Notes under the pieces: generated by a model
Databases searched by the model: none
What the model was told of the DNA's origin: nothing
What the model saw: only the letters and a program-made list of their open reading frames with translations
Assembly (NCBI GenBank): GCA_963662175.1
Contig: OY759214.1
Coordinates: forward strand, 930,001-994,000
DNA from: Aradus depressus
Lineage: Eukaryota > Arthropoda > Insecta > Hemiptera > Aradidae
Length of the DNA: 64,000 nt
Direction of reading: 5' to 3'
Made by a program: the position numbers and the translations under genes
Shown here: in pieces, positions 1 to 10,053 of the stretch
How positions within the stretch are numbered: position 1 is the first letter of the stretch
Layout: every line of letters begins with the position of its first letter

Positions 1-575
1 GAGCACGCATTGCTGCAGGGAACAGGTCTATTTGCGGTCCAAAGAATACTCAAATTCCGTACATTAACGTGGAGGGCCAAGCTAATAGTCTATAAAACCA
101 TTGTCCGTCCAATTGTAACTTATACTGGTGAAACCTGGGCGTTGACAAAAGAAAATGAAGAGACTCTGCTACTGTGGGAACGCAAAGTACTCAGAAAGAT
201 TTATGGACCTGTTTCCGAGAACGGCAGATGGCGTATCCGGAAGAACAGAGAGTTGAGAGACCTCTACGGGGATCCCGACCTGGTGTCCGTGATCAAGCAG
301 GCGAGATTACGTTGGTTGGGCCGCGTAGAGAGAATGGAAGGAGGAAGACTCCCTAAACAGGCCTTCTACGGTAGGCCAGGCGGTGCCAGGAGAAGAGGAA
401 GACCGAGACTCCGTTGGCTGGACGACGTCGAGGCGGACCTCCGAGTATTGGGCATCAGAGGATGGAGGGAGAAGGTTTTAGATCGAGACGAATGGAGGAG
501 GATTGCGACGGAGGCCCGGGTTCTTTCAGGACCGTAGCGCCGCAGGAAGATGAACAAGAAGTATAACAATCTAAA
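1..575 (+). pseudogene. LINE reverse-transcriptase C-terminal fragment (RTE-like family)
   Basis: The open frame to 537 encodes the region downstream of the RT core of a non-LTR retrotransposon. Hallmarks are WRAKLIVYKTIVRPIVTY, then RLRWLGRVERM, an Arg/Gly-rich segment, RPRLRWLDDVEADL and DRDEWRRIATEA before the stop. This is the conserved tail of the 'endonuclease-reverse transcriptase' proteins common in insect genomes. The same tail occurs on the minus strand near 1.5-1.8 kb, so the two are separate insertions of one family. The frame enters from the left edge; endonuclease and RT catalytic motifs are outside the window. A short A-rich stretch at 572-581 may be the 3' tail. RTE-like assignment is from the protein signature only. 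Confidence 0.8.
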
Positions 576-636
576 AAAAAATCCGTTACATATCATGCCT
601 GCAATTTTTCTTTTTGAAGTCAATTATACACTAGAA

Positions 637-1019
637 CAGGTGTGGCCAACCCGCGGGCTGCATGCCTTGAAGAATTTTACGGCCCGTGATTCATTACAAT
701 TTTACAAAATATGTTTTTGCACAAAACATGTGCAAATACACGCATTGAGATCGACTTGCAAAAGTTAATGAAAGAGTTGAGAAACGAATATCTCACTAAT
801 TAAATAAATTAAATATTATTCGATAATTTCATTACTATATGATCTATGTTTATATGTATGAATAATAATAATTCATTCTGTTTTAAATTTTCACTCCAAA
901 AAATTTTGTTGTGGGTCCAAATCGAATACGGGGATATATAATTTTATATGCGTCCCGCGGGATTATAATGCATTTCCAACGTGCATTTCCCGCAAGATTA
1001 TTTGGGTTGGCCACCCCTG
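637..1019. mobile_element. hAT-type MITE with 8 bp target duplication
   Basis: The element begins CAGGTGTGGCCAACCC and ends GGGTTGGCCACCCCTG, so its ends are imperfect terminal inverted repeats of about 16 bp. It is flanked on both sides by CACTAGAA (629-636 and 1020-1027). Eight-base duplications and CAGNGGTGGCC-type ends are typical of hAT transposons. At 383 bp it carries no transposase and must have been mobilised in trans. Confidence 0.88.
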
Positions 1020-1027
1020 CACTAGAA

Positions 1028-1500
1028 TGTACATATAGAGAGGTATTTTTTTTCAACGATAGCAAAAAGTGACTTTTTTTTTTTGATGTTTTTTATATTT
1101 AATGGAGTGTGATGATTAATATAATGTTAAATAAAATAATAATTAACATTAAATAAATAATAAAAGGGCATCTACGTATTTCACTGTTATTTTTTTCGCT
1201 CCTACATGGCTCACTTCTCTCAACCTTAAAACATCTCTCTCTAGACTTAACTGTCTACACTACATACTAACCATAAAAACTATCTCTATACTGTCCACTT
1301 CCACAACTCTCCTTAGACTGTTTTTCTCTATTTAAACAGCTGATCGTCTTCTTTTGTCCTCCATTCATTGCTTGTTCACCATTCGTTTTTCAACAAAATG
1401 CGACTGGTCCATCTTTGTATATTTATTCACTATTTAATTTTACATCTCAACTCCTAACAGCTGTTATTATACAAATAATAATAATTGATTTTGTAATATA
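1028..1500. other. AT-rich non-coding stretch
   Basis: No gene recognised. It holds T and A runs and short AT-rich low-complexity sequence. Its right edge meets the 3' tail of the minus-strand LINE: a short TTAC/TTTAC simple repeat at 1500-1519. Confidence 0.6.
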
Positions 1501-1526
1501 CTTACTTTACTTTACTTTCCCTGACG

Positions 1527-2972
1527 CTATGTTCCTTGTAGAACCTGGGCCTCCGCAACAATCTTCCGCCATTCTACTCTATCCTCGCCTCCCGTCTCCA
1601 TCTTCTCACACCCATCGTTCTGAGGTCGTCCACCACTCCTCCAGCCAACGTAAGCGGGGTCTACCTCTTCCTCGGCAATCCGTCTGGCTCCATCCTCTGT
1701 AAATGTCCCAGCCATCGCAGCCGCCCCTGCTTCACCAAGGTCACCACGTCCAGGCTCTTGTACAGGTTCCTCAGCTCCCCATTGGTCCGTATCCTCCATC
1801 TATCCGCCTCTGGGGTAGGGCCGTATATCTTTCCGAGCACCTTCTGCAGTGACCGGTAGCATCTATTCCCGGCCGTTATCCTTGCTTTGATGTCTTCTTT
1901 AACGTCGTTCCTTTCCGTGATAACGGCCCCCAGGTACTTGAAGCTATCCACCCGGTCAAACCTGCAACCTCCAAGTACGAGTTCCTTCTCTTTTACTTCT
2001 TTCCTCGTGGTTCTCATGTACTTGGTTTTGCTCTCGTTGACAAGAAGACCAAGTTTCCTGGACTCCTCGTCACATTCCTGGAACGCCCCCGCCAATGCAG
2101 CTTTCGTTCGTCCGGTTATGACCACGTCGTCCGCATATGCGAGATGCTGACTGAGCCTGTTATATATAGTGCCATCAGGATTCGTACGGATGCCGCTAAT
2201 ACCTTTCTCTAGTGTTATATTGAAGAGGAAAGGGGATAATGGGTCGCCCTGTCTCAGACCCTGCCTGACCTCAAAGCTTTCAGAGATCGCGTTCTGGACC
2301 TTGACCTTTTCACAAGTGTGCGTCAACGTCATCCTTGTCAGCCTTATCAGTTTTGGGCGGAAGCCAAACCCATACATTGTTTTGTAGGAGTTGTTCTCTA
2401 TCTACACTGTCGTAGGCTTGCTTGTAGTCGATGAAGAGGTGGTGCAGGTCGACGTCATTTTCGTAGCATTTTTCCAGCATTCTCCTCAGCGTCGAAATAT
2501 GGTCCTGCCTGAACCCACATTGGTATTCACCAACCACCTCCTCAGCCCGTCTCGTTAGCCTCTTCAGGAGGAGTATAGAGAATATCTTGTAGGTGGTGTC
2601 CAGAAGTGCGATCCCCCGGTAGTTTCCACAGTCCAACTTGTCTCCCTTCTTGTGGATCGGACTGATCAACCCGGTGGACCACTCCCTCGACATATCCTCT
2701 GTCATCCAGACGTCATACACGAGCCGGTACACCTCCCTCGTTATTTCGTCCCCTCCAAATTTGAGCAGCTCCGCTGGGATTCCGTCTTCTCCTGGCGTCT
2801 TATTATTTTTGAGGGATGCGAGAACTTCCGCTACTTCTTCCAACTCCGGCGGCTCCTGAACGTCTTCTTCTTCCAGCTCTGCGCCACTACCTATGGTCGG
2901 CCTACTGGCTTCTGCGCGATCGCTAGGGTTCAGAAGGTCGCTAAAGTATCTGGTCCATCTGTCCATGATTCG
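1527..2972 (-). pseudogene. RTE-like reverse transcriptase, frameshifted
   Basis: Read on the minus strand from 2972. The RT N-terminal region contains LKNNKTPGEDGIPAELLK, GLISPIHKKGDKLDCGNYRG and FIDYKQAYDSVDR. A frameshift near 2310-2377 follows, then GLRQGDPLSPFLFN and the catalytic box LAYADDVVI, and a further frameshift near 1660-1800 leads to the tail seen at position 1. Template copying at a nicked target would be its role in the intact LINE. With at least two frameshifts it cannot make a full protein. Its endonuclease half is at 9142-9930. Confidence 0.85.
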
Positions 2973-3570
2973 TTTTTTTTTTTTTTTTTTTTTTTTTTTG
3001 GAGGGCATTTCAACCACTAAGGGTCATGAGTGCCCGGTACAGCGATATTAATGTCAGGGTTTAGCTCTTCACCAGGAGGCCAAGAGGTGCGAGACAGAAA
3101 ACCCAGGCAGGGACAAGGGGCCACCCCACGAGCGGCGAGGCCCGACCAGGGGAAGAAAAGGAGGCGCGACCAGGCCTCCCCCCGCAGCAGGCCCTATAGC
3201 AGGCAGTTTGAAGGGAAAACAGCGAGGCCCGATAGAGAGGGTGTGCTCGTTCCCGCAGCCGACCACACCCCCCAAGCCCGGGACCGCCTCAGTCCAGAGA
3301 GCCCGGCGGCGCCCCCCCAAACCCCCCAACCGGACCGGCACACGCCCGCCAGGTCACCCCCAGGCCCCACACCGACCCCCCGCCCCACAACACCGGGCCC
3401 CCGGCGAAGGCTCAGAAGAACAGAACTACTTTATAAGAAAATGTATCGCTTGGTATACGGAAAGAACTGATACAGATTTAAAAGGGCTAAAGCAGGTTTA
3501 TGACTCCGGTGTGTACGAGAAATTTAAGAAGTTTAGTAAGGGTTTCGGGATAATTTTCCAACAGTAATGG

Positions 3571-6500
3571 CTAGGAGGAGGGAAGTTTATATAAGGTTCT
3601 CATAGCAGAGTATCGGTGACAATATAATAACATGTGCTGGACCGTGAGTGGCTGGCCACACGCAGAACACAGAGGAGGGGGTTCACGGGCCATCAGATGT
3701 TTGTGCGTGAGCCGAGTGTGGCCGATACGGAGGCGACAGATCACCACCTCCTCCCTTCTTCTGTCCCTGTGGCTGCTCTTCCAGGGCCTCACGGTGTCCT
3801 TAATCAGCCTCAACTTGTTGTCTGTTTCATTCCTCCAGGACAACTCCCACTGTTCCAATAAGTACTCCCGGATCTTGGGCTTCGTGTCAGTCCATGGTAT
3901 GGCCACAGCACTTTGTTCATCTCGGGCGGCAAGTTGGGCTGCTTTGTCTGCCATTTCATTTCCCTCTATGCCACAGTGCCCCGGTACCCATAGGAATCTC
4001 ACGGTGAGGTTTGACCTCCAGAGATTCCAAAGTGTCTGATGAATTGTTTGTACTATTGGATGGGTACTATATAAGTTCTTCAGTGCGAGAAGGGCACTTA
4101 GAGAATCTGTTACTAATAAGATCGTATTCCTCTGATAGGCAACTGTACTAAGAGCACGAGAAATAGCAGTCAGTTCTGCTGTGAAGATGGAAGCTTCTGT
4201 CGGAAGAGTTACAGAGTGTGTACGGTCGTTAATGGTGAAGGCGGCTCTTACACCGTTGGGTGTTTTGGACCCATCAGTATATATTACTGTTACTCCTGAG
4301 TAAGATTGTATCAACTCTTGTGCAGCGGTCTTGTAAAAATATGGAGAGGTTTCAGACTTTAGGAAATTGGTTAGCTTCAGGTTCGTGATGATTGGGGGTA
4401 CAATCCAGGGAGGAACGGACGGAATAAATGAAGATAGCAGTTTAAAATTACGGACATGAAGCAATTCCAACAGTTCTCGAATGCGAATGCCAAGAGGCTG
4501 GGCCATTTTTGGTTTCGCTTCGTAAACTCTGGAAAGGTCATAGTTCAGCACGTCAAACTTGTTCAGATGTCCAGCTGCCGCTCTAAGTTTTTGAATATAG
4601 TTTAAGGCCAGCATTTTTCTTCTATACACAAGAGGGGGCTCCCCTGTTTCGGCACATAAACTGCTTGTGGGGCTAGTACGGAAGGCTCCAGTCATTAGGC
4701 GCAGCCCACGGTGGTGTATGCTGTTGAGCATTGCCAGAGTTTTCTCTGATGCGGAAGAATATACGATGCTTCCATAGTCCAGTTTGGATCTGATGTAGGC
4801 CTTCTAGAAATGGGACATCCATTTGCGATCCGCGCCCCAACGGGTATGCGATATGACCGCTAACATGTCCAGGGCTTTTGTACATTTGTTTTTAAACATC
4901 TTTATGTGTGAAAGCCAGGTAAGTTTACGATCGAATATAAGCCCCAATAGCTTCAGTTCCTCAACAATCTCTAACTCCATTTAACCATTTAAAAATAAAT
5001 TCAAGCGAAAGGGACGTATTTTTTTTGAGAAGATGCAGCATTTTGTCTTAGTTTCGGATAATCGAAAACCATGGTTTCTAGTCCAATTTACAATATTGTC
5101 AATAGAGTTTTGCAACTGCAGCTGAGCCTCTTCCTGGTTGGACGATGATACATATATTGTCATGTCGTCCACGTATAAGAAACAATATACAGGTGGCTTG
5201 ATGTTTTTAACTATTCCATTGATTGCAATGGAAAACAGTGTGGTAGACAAGACAGTGCCTTGAGGAGTACCGTTGGTTAAATGTTGGGAGGTTGAGTTAA
5301 TTGTGCCAAGTGAAACCCGTAACCTTCTGCCATCCAAGAAATTTTGGATATAGTGGACCATGTGAGAGGAGATACCTGCCTCAATGAGCGTGTTCAGAAT
5401 ATGCTGATGCCAGACAGTATCAAATGCTTTCTCCATATCAAAGGCTACAACGTAAGTAGTTTGCTTGTTCACAAAGGCATTCAATATGGCATTTTCTAAT
5501 TTTACGATGGCATCAGCAGTCGAAAGGTTTCTGCGAAAACCAAACTGCTGGGGAGGAATCAGCCTCTCACTTTCCAAGAACCAAGTGAGTCTCTTATTAA
5601 TCTTGCATGTGCAGCTTGTGAGGGAGATGGGGCGGTAACTCGCAGCATCTCTTCTATCTTTACCTGGTTTGAGAATTGGAATTACGAGGGCCTCTTTCCA
5701 AACATCCGGAAAATCATGTTGGAAGTAAATATGGTTCACTATATGTAGGAGGAATGTCTTGGCTTGACGAGGTAGGTGTCCGATCATGTCGTAGGTGATG
5801 TCATCAGGTCCCGGCGAGGTGCCCTTCACAGTGGACAGTGCCGCCTCCAGCTCAGCCAGAGTGAAAGGAACATCCAGGTACTATGGAGGACGGTCTGCCA
5901 TCTCCAAAGCCGCCACCTCCGACTTCAGTCTCCTGACGCCCGGCTCCAACCACTCGTCACTAGACGAAAATGAGAAAGTCTTAGCTAATAAATTTGCTAT
6001 ATCAGCCTGTTCCGTAATTACAACATTGTTGTGCTTGAGGCAGACTATTTGATTATGGCACGGTATACCCATTATTTTTCTCATTTTTGTCCATATTTCG
6101 GTTGCAGGGGTTGAGCCAGATATTGTGGATACGTACTGCTCCCAGGATTTCTTCTTGCTTAGCCGGGTTATCCTCCTCGCTCTCGCTCTATTCTCTTTAT
6201 ATTTCATGAAGTTCTCCGTAGTGGGGTTCCTCTTGAACCTGCTGAGGGCATGTTTTCTGTCTTTAACAGCTCTGCAACATTCTTCGTTCCACCAGGGGAC
6301 CGATTTCTTTATAGGGCTGGACGAGGATCTAGGAACGGCAATTTTTGCAGCATCCAGGACAATTTTATTAAAATACTCAATTTTCGTCTGAGAGTTTGGA
6401 AGTCTCTCCGTATGATTTTCTACGGAGATACTGTCCGAGAAAAGGCTCCAATCAGCCGCCTTTTGTATCCACCGAGGTCTAGTATGTTGAGTTAGGTCAG

Positions 6501-7179
6501 ATGTTAAGAAATCGAGGACAACGGGGAAATGGTCGCTGTCATATAGGTCTTTTCCGACGGATCATGCGATCCTAGGAGCTAATGCTGGGCTACATACGGT
6601 CAAATCAATGCAGCTGAAGGTTTCTGAAGTGTTATTCAAATGTGTTGGACTTTAGTCATTTAGAATAACAAGGTTCAAGTTAGTGCAGAGTGCTTCAAAC
6701 ATCTTTCCCCGAGGACATACTCTACTGCTTCCCCACAGGGGGCTGTGGCTGTTGCAGTCCCCGGTAACAATGAACGGTGTTGGGAGCTGCTCCAGCAGCG
6801 ATTCCAGTTGCTCCACATGAATGGTGGTTCCAGGAGGTAGGTACAAAGAGCATATGGTGAACTTGACAGGAGCTGTAAGTTGGATGGCCACCGCCTGTAG
6901 AGTGGTGGTCAGTTTTACTTCGGTACAGACTAATGTGTCTTTGACCAGCAGTAGTACGCCGCCGGAGGCTCGCTCCCCTTCGGTGTAGTCCGCTCGGTAG
7001 CTGTGATAGCCCCGCAATCTCAATGCGAATGTCGGCCGTAGAAATGTCTCTTGCAAAGAGAGTATCATGGGATCATGTTTGCAAATCAGTCTTTGTACCT
7101 CGCTATATCTTTTACGAAAACTATTCACATTCCATTGGATGATAATCATGAGTATTGAAATAATAGAAAAAAATGCCAA
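3571..7179 (-). pseudogene. I-clade LINE ORF2: endonuclease, RT, RNase H (broken)
   Basis: Domains in order on the minus strand. An apurinic-like endonuclease (7179-6652) has IQWNVNSF, LQETFLRP and TGDCNSHSPLWGS. A linker follows (6207-5881). The RT (5829-4981) has GTSPGPDDITYDMI, YRPISLTS, FDMEKAFDTVW, NGTPQGTVLS and the catalytic box FLYVDDM. RNase H (within 4731-3571) has IYTDGSKT, EASIFTAELTAI, LLVTDSLSAL and GHCGIEGNEMADKAA. Last comes a Cys/His motif, CSACGQPLTVQHMLLYC. Stops or frameshifts interrupt it near 6650, 5880 and 4980-4730, and the RT fingers have lost several residues after SCTCKI. It therefore cannot be active. Confidence 0.88.
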
Positions 7180-7700
7180 TAATACGCAAGCGTAAATACA
7201 AAATAATTATAATAAATAGAAAATTAATTAAGAAAAGGTAGAAAATATAAATGAAAAAAATAAATAAATAAAAGAATAAAAATAAATAAATGGAAAGAAC
7301 CAAAATATATAAATAAATAAACTCGCAAAATAATAAAAAGTAATAAATGAATAAAACATTTTTTAAAGAAGGTGTGAATAAAGTAAAATAAATAAATAAA
7401 ATATGAAATAACTATATAAATGAAATAAGTAATAGGTAAATAAGTACTTAACATTAATACTCGAGAAAAATGAATATATAAATCTAAAGTATAGCTCCAG
7501 TAATAAGAAATTAATTTCCAAGAACATAAATACATAGTAGAAAGTGCTGTAATTTGTTAAAAGAGAGAAATTATTATTAATTAGAAAAAAGAAAACTCTA
7601 AAGAATAAGTCATAATAGTAGATAATTAAAGGGCAAAATAATATATAAATAAAGAGAACAAGGAACAAAGAAAGAAAAAAACCATAGAGAGGGCCTATTC
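7140..7700 (-). other. T-rich spacer between ORF1 and ORF2 of the I-clade LINE
   Basis: Plus-strand A/T low complexity, dominated by AAATAAATA and related words. It separates the ORF1 stop (7702) from the ORF2 start (7179). No coding signal; the Phe/Tyr/Leu-rich frames on the minus strand are composition artefacts. Confidence 0.6.
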
Positions 7701-7701
7701 A

Positions 7702-8973
7702 TTAATCAGGGAGTTTGTTGGATTTCGATTTGGAGCGGGAGGGGGGAGGGCGAGCTCCAGGGTCCGGAGGCTCCTTGCTACTGGAGGTGGAGGTGTGGAC
7801 CTGAGATGGACCCTCTGAGGGAGGGAGACGAGCTCTCATGTTCTTGTTGGTGGCTCTGGTTCGAGGCTGGTTCACTGAGGAGGCAGACAGGTTGGAGATG
7901 GTACGTTTCAGGCCTGATTTCCCAGCCACACCCTCAGCACCACTCTCCGCAACTTCTTCCATATTTACATCTAAATTAGATCCCTTATGCGGAGCGGAGG
8001 CGACTATTTTTTCAATACTGTCCAACCGTTTAACTAACACACTTATGATGTTTTCTAATTTATTTAGTTGAGTAGTGAGGCTATCTGAGGGGGGGGGGCC
8101 GGTGGCGCGGGAGGGGGGGCAGCGGCTGCCTCCGCGTACTTCCTATCCGGACTACTAAAAAATTTGTATTTCCTAACAGGTTGCTGGTAAGACATTTTTT
8201 CGTGAAATTGAATCTCTTTAATTCTTTTTTCGGTTTCATAATTTTTACATTTTCTAAACCAGGAGGGGTGAGCCTCCCCACAATTTGCACAACGCTCGGG
8301 TGTTGAACATTTGTTCTCATGTTTTTCCATGGAACAAATGCCACATATAGGGTTTTTTTTTACAGTAATCTTTAGTGTGGTTGAATTCATAACATTGAAA
8401 ACACTGGACGGGTCTTGGAATAAACGGTTTAACTTGTACATTCAGGAATTCATAATTGATCCTATTTGGTACATCAGGGGTATCAAAAGTCAATATTAAG
8501 CTGGGAGTAGGTATTTTTTCATTATTTATTCTCTTATAGATTCTGGTTACTTTAATTACTTTTTGAGAGGCTAGTTCTAAATTAATATCGGATTCAGAAA
8601 CGTATAATAAATCATATGAAAAAATAATGCCACGGCTTGTATTTAAAGTTTTATGCATTTCGTAACTTAGACTGTAATTTTCAAATGTTTTAAAGGACTT
8701 AATATTATTTAAATCAGTTTGGCTATTTATATTCAATAACACAGACCCGTTGCGTAGGAACTTTATTTCGGTATTATTCGCAATACTTTTTACAAAATGG
8801 TAAATTTTAAAGGGGTTTAGTTTTTGCACTTCAACAATATTGTCTTGGTTCTTAATAGTCATTATTAAATATTTTTTGAAATTGTTTTTTAGTGTGGTTC
8901 TAGTAAATGAGTTCTTTTTAAAATGTTCAGTAGGGTCGGGAGGTTTGGGTTCAATTTTACACTCAGGCCCCAT
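7702..8973 (-). pseudogene. I-clade LINE ORF1 (gag-like RNA-binding protein), frameshifted
   Basis: The N-terminal two thirds (8973-8317) is a charged, Asn-rich protein ending in RPVQCFQCYEFNHTKDYC. After a frameshift the frame at 8441-8064 carries ICGICSMEKHENKC and CANCGEAHPSWFRKC, giving a row of Cys/His knuckles of the kind found in I-factor-like ORF1 proteins, which coat LINE RNA. After another frameshift the C-terminal tail (8040-7702) is basic, Ser/Pro-rich and ends SKSNKLPD. The break near 8330 lies in a T9 run and the one near 8090 in a G9 run, so homopolymer slippage is a simple explanation. Confidence 0.8.
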
Positions 8974-9141
8974 AGTACTACCTGAGTTGTAAAATATAAA
9001 TGAAATGATAAACTAAAAATACAATAAAAGTAAATGAAAAATTATATATAAAGAAGTCTTAGCTAGCAGTAGAGACGGCTGGTTAATCCCCGGGAGAGAG
9101 CACAACAAACACGTTCACTGTCCGAGTAATACCGTAAGACG

Positions 9142-9930
9142 ATGATTCGTTGTTGGTCTCCTAGCAGGTCCCCTTGTTCATCCCTGCAGAAGTTCATCCG
9201 TGGTTTGAACCCTTCTTTTATTCCCTTTAGCTGCTGGTAGAACTTCCTGCTCTTAAATCCTTCATAAGCCACAAGTAGGGTTCTGAGCTTCTCTTTTTCT
9301 GCGTCCCTTTTCTTCCCTCTGCACACCTGTTTTGCTTTTTTCCGCAGGGTCCTGTATGCTTCAGTGCTGGCCCGTGTACATCTCTGGAGCATCTTCAGTC
9401 TGGCCATTTTCCTTTCTTCTATTGCCCTTTCGCATTCCTCATCGAACCAGTCTCTGTGGTTCCTTCCTCTTTCTGTACCAAGCACCTCCTCCGCAGCCGA
9501 TGTCCTTTTTACTCTCTCCCATCGTTCGTGTACGGTAGCTTCTTGTAGTATGTCGCCTTCTAGTTTCTCCCTGATTTTTTCCTGGTAGGCCTGACTTTTC
9601 ACTGGACATTTCAAGGCTTCAACCTTAAATTTCTTCGTCCTTTCTGTTTTTCCTCTTGGCCTTACTGCCATTTTCTGCATATAAGCCGCACATACAAGAA
9701 AATGATCTGAAGCACAGTCGGCACCTCGATAGCTTCGGACGTCTTTTATATTAGTTGCGTGCCGGCTCTCTATCAGAACATGGTCTATTTGATTGCGGGT
9801 TCTCCCGTCCGGCGACACCCACGTCTCCTTGTGTATATTCTTATGCTGGAAGAAGGTGATTGAGACTCTGAGGCCTTTCCCAGCAGCAAAGTCAACCACC
9901 CTCAGCCCATTATCATTAGAGATGTCATGA
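9142..9930 (-). pseudogene. RTE-like LINE endonuclease C-terminus and linker
   Basis: The minus-strand frame includes NGLRVVDFAAGKGLRV, TWVSPDGRTRNQIDHVLIE and RGADCASDHFLV. These are the last catalytic blocks of the apurinic-type endonuclease (NQIDHV and SDH). A basic linker follows, ending RPRMNFC-like and GDLLGDQQRI at the insertion junction. Upstream catalytic residues (first Asn, Glu, Asp-x-Asn) are missing because the element is 5'-truncated at about 9930. It continues on the other side of the I-clade insertion at 2972. Confidence 0.83.
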
Positions 9931-10053
9931 TATATGTATTAATAATTATAATGTGTGTAAGTGTTTACATCACAGGAGACTCTTTGAAATTTATGGTAAA
10001 TAAATAAAACAAACTTATTTTTGAAATATTGTCTATTCCACTAAAGATATATA

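Larger units (their letters stand above)
2973..9141 (-). mobile_element. I-clade LINE (two ORFs, RNase H), inserted in the RTE-like LINE
   Basis: A 6.17 kb minus-strand element: 5' end near 9141, ORF1 (8973-7702), a T-rich inter-ORF spacer, ORF2 (7179-3571), a GC-rich 3' UTR (about 3020-3570) and a 27-base poly(A) (T run at 2973-2999). Both flanks carry ATGATTCG on the plus strand (2965-2972 and 9142-9149; the following TT extends it to 10 bp on the right). The host LINE's reading frame resumes exactly across the gap. An RNase H domain after the RT and a gag-like ORF1 with a Cys-rich domain place it in the I group. Both ORFs are broken. Confidence 0.9.
1501..9930 (-). mobile_element. RTE-like LINE, 5'-truncated, split by an I-clade LINE
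   Basis: Two minus-strand segments belong to one element. The endonuclease/linker part is at 9142-9930 and the RT part at 1501-2972. Protein similarity continues across the gap: the linker ends in GDQQRI at about 9142 and the RT part resumes RIMDRWTRYFSDLLNP at about 2972. What separates them is the I-clade LINE at 2973-9141. About 2.26 kb of this element remains. The 5' end is lost near 9930; the 3' end has a simple-repeat tail (GTAAA-like on the minus strand) and no poly(A). Confidence 0.82.

Noticed and set aside
3030..3567. Plus-strand Pro/Arg-rich frames of 119-146 residues
   Set aside because: They lie in the GC-rich 3' UTR of the minus-strand I-clade LINE; low-complexity composition explains the openness.
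7121..7668. Minus-strand Phe/Tyr/Leu-rich frames resembling membrane proteins
   Set aside because: They are translations of an A/T low-complexity spacer between LINE ORFs.
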